Assembly: GCA_029240815.1 (NCBI GenBank)
Contig: JARDZO010000316.1
Coordinates: 1-5,796 of the forward strand
Reading direction: 5' to 3'
Length of the DNA: 5,796 nt
Source of the DNA: Brevibacillus sp.
Lineage (GTDB): Bacteria > Bacillota > Bacilli > Brevibacillales > Brevibacillaceae
The first letter of the stretch is position 1, and each line of letters starts with the position of its first letter. The translations under genes were made by a program, and so were the position numbers. The notes beneath the pieces were generated by a model, which saw nothing but the letters and a program-made list of their open reading frames with translations, was not told the origin of the DNA and did not search any database. Positions 5,204-5,796 of the stretch are shown in pieces.

Positions 5204-5796
5204 TTACTCGCTCTCCGGCATTGGCATTCGTTCTAATTGTTCCAGAAACGAGCGACTTTTCAGCCGAAGGTCCAGATGCTCATCCATGAAGCTACGCAGC
5301 ACATGTTTGAGTTGATTGCGCGTCGCCGGCTTCACTTCAATCTCTCCTAGTCGCTCCAAATCAAATACCTGGAACAGCCTGAGCAGCTTCCAGGTGGATG
5401 GAGTCACCGCAATCGCATAGGGATCGCTAGGCAGGCAAACAGGGCACAAAAGTCCGCCTTGCGATACGCTGATCGCGTAAGGCTCCCTCTCTGCACCACA
5501 GTTTGCGCACGCGGATAATTGAGGCGAAATTCCTGCAACCATGAGCATCTTCGTTTCAAAGATACGGCAAAGAATCTCCGCATCCCGTCCTTCATCCAAA
5601 TACCGAAACGTATGGAGAAGCAACTGAAACAAATACGGGTTTGGCTCCCGCTCATGCGTCAATCGGTCCAATAGCTCAGCTATGTATGCGGCATAAGCCG
5701 TCATATTCAGGCTTTGCCGCAACTCCCGGAACGATTCCATGATATCTCCTTGTGAGAGATCAGGCATACCAGTACCGGGCCCTGCCTTGCATAGAT
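5204..5796 (-). CDS. recO: DNA repair protein RecO, C-terminal part (start lies past right edge)
   Basis: The frame is open to the right edge. About 196 C-terminal residues are visible, beginning [19 protein letters not shown]. RecO family proteins are about 250 residues, so the N-terminal OB-fold (roughly 55-60 residues) is missing from view. The visible part has the helical segment [17 protein letters not shown] and then [12 protein letters not shown] four-cysteine zinc finger CANC...CPVC follows, with Cys at visible residues 96, 99, 117 and 120. The helical tail contains [16 protein letters not shown]. RecO acts with RecF and RecR to load RecA on SSB-coated single-stranded DNA and promotes annealing. 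The internal ATG at 5765-5767 is not the true start, because conserved RecO sequence continues upstream of it. The gene ends immediately before the glyQS promoter. In relatives era lies upstream. Confidence 0.93.
   Translation of the reverse strand, partial: LCKAGPGTGMPDLSQGDIMESFRELRQSLNMTAYAAYIAELLDRLTHEREPNPYLFQLLLHTFRYLDEGRDAEILCRIFETKMLMVAGISPQLSACANCGAEREPYAISVSQGGLLCPVCLPSDPYAIAVTPSTWKLLRLFQVFDLERLGEIEVKPATRNQLKHVLRSFMDEHLDLRLKSRSFLEQLERMPMPESE

Noticed and set aside
5765..5767. ATG as recO start
   Set aside because: The conserved RecO sequence and the open frame continue upstream to the window edge.

Overview
The window is a stretch of conserved low-GC-type Gram-positive (Firmicutes/Bacillota) core chromosome, read entirely on the minus strand. 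In transcription order it carries the 3' part of recO, a glycine T-box leader, glyQ, glyS, an intrinsic terminator, ccpN, ppsR (yqfL family), an intergenic gap and the first codons of dnaG. This order matches the B. subtilis recO-glyQ-glyS-ccpN-yqfL-(yqxD)-dnaG-sigA neighbourhood as I remember it. The roughly balanced base composition and the protein sequences suggest a Brevibacillus/Paenibacillaceae-like organism; that is inference and I cannot fix the genus.

Right part (4919-5796): the C-terminal ~196 residues of RecO (recombination mediator) run in from the right edge. Directly after the recO stop codon comes a strong sigma-A-type promoter (TTGACA, 17 bp, TATGAT). It drives a leader of about 230-250 nt that has the hallmarks of a glycyl T-box riboswitch: Stem I elements, a GGC specifier, a Stem III hairpin, the conserved AGGGTGGAACCGCG box with a UGGA bulge, and mutually exclusive antiterminator and terminator hairpins. 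There is no room for Stem II or the IIA/B pseudoknot, as in the known minimal glyQS leaders.

Middle (1877-4918): glyQ and glyS encode the alpha and beta subunits of the bacterial alpha2beta2 glycyl-tRNA synthetase. They overlap by 8 nt and are probably translationally coupled. An intrinsic terminator follows glyS.

Left part (1-1876): ccpN encodes a helix-turn-helix/double-CBS repressor of gluconeogenic genes. ppsR encodes an ADP-dependent kinase/phosphorylase that regulates PPDK or PEP synthase. They form a tight pair, with the ppsR Shine-Dalgarno overlapping the ccpN stop codon, so a carbon-flux control module sits between the translation genes and the replication gene dnaG. No yqxD-like gene lies between ppsR and dnaG. 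That 209-bp gap instead holds a plausible dnaG promoter and a long pyrimidine/purine-biased tract.

I found no mobile element, CRISPR array, tRNA, rRNA or clearly novel system. The plus strand carries no convincing gene. The most interesting points are details of regulation: the T-box architecture, the non-ATG start of ccpN, and the lack of an obvious ccpN promoter after a strong terminator.
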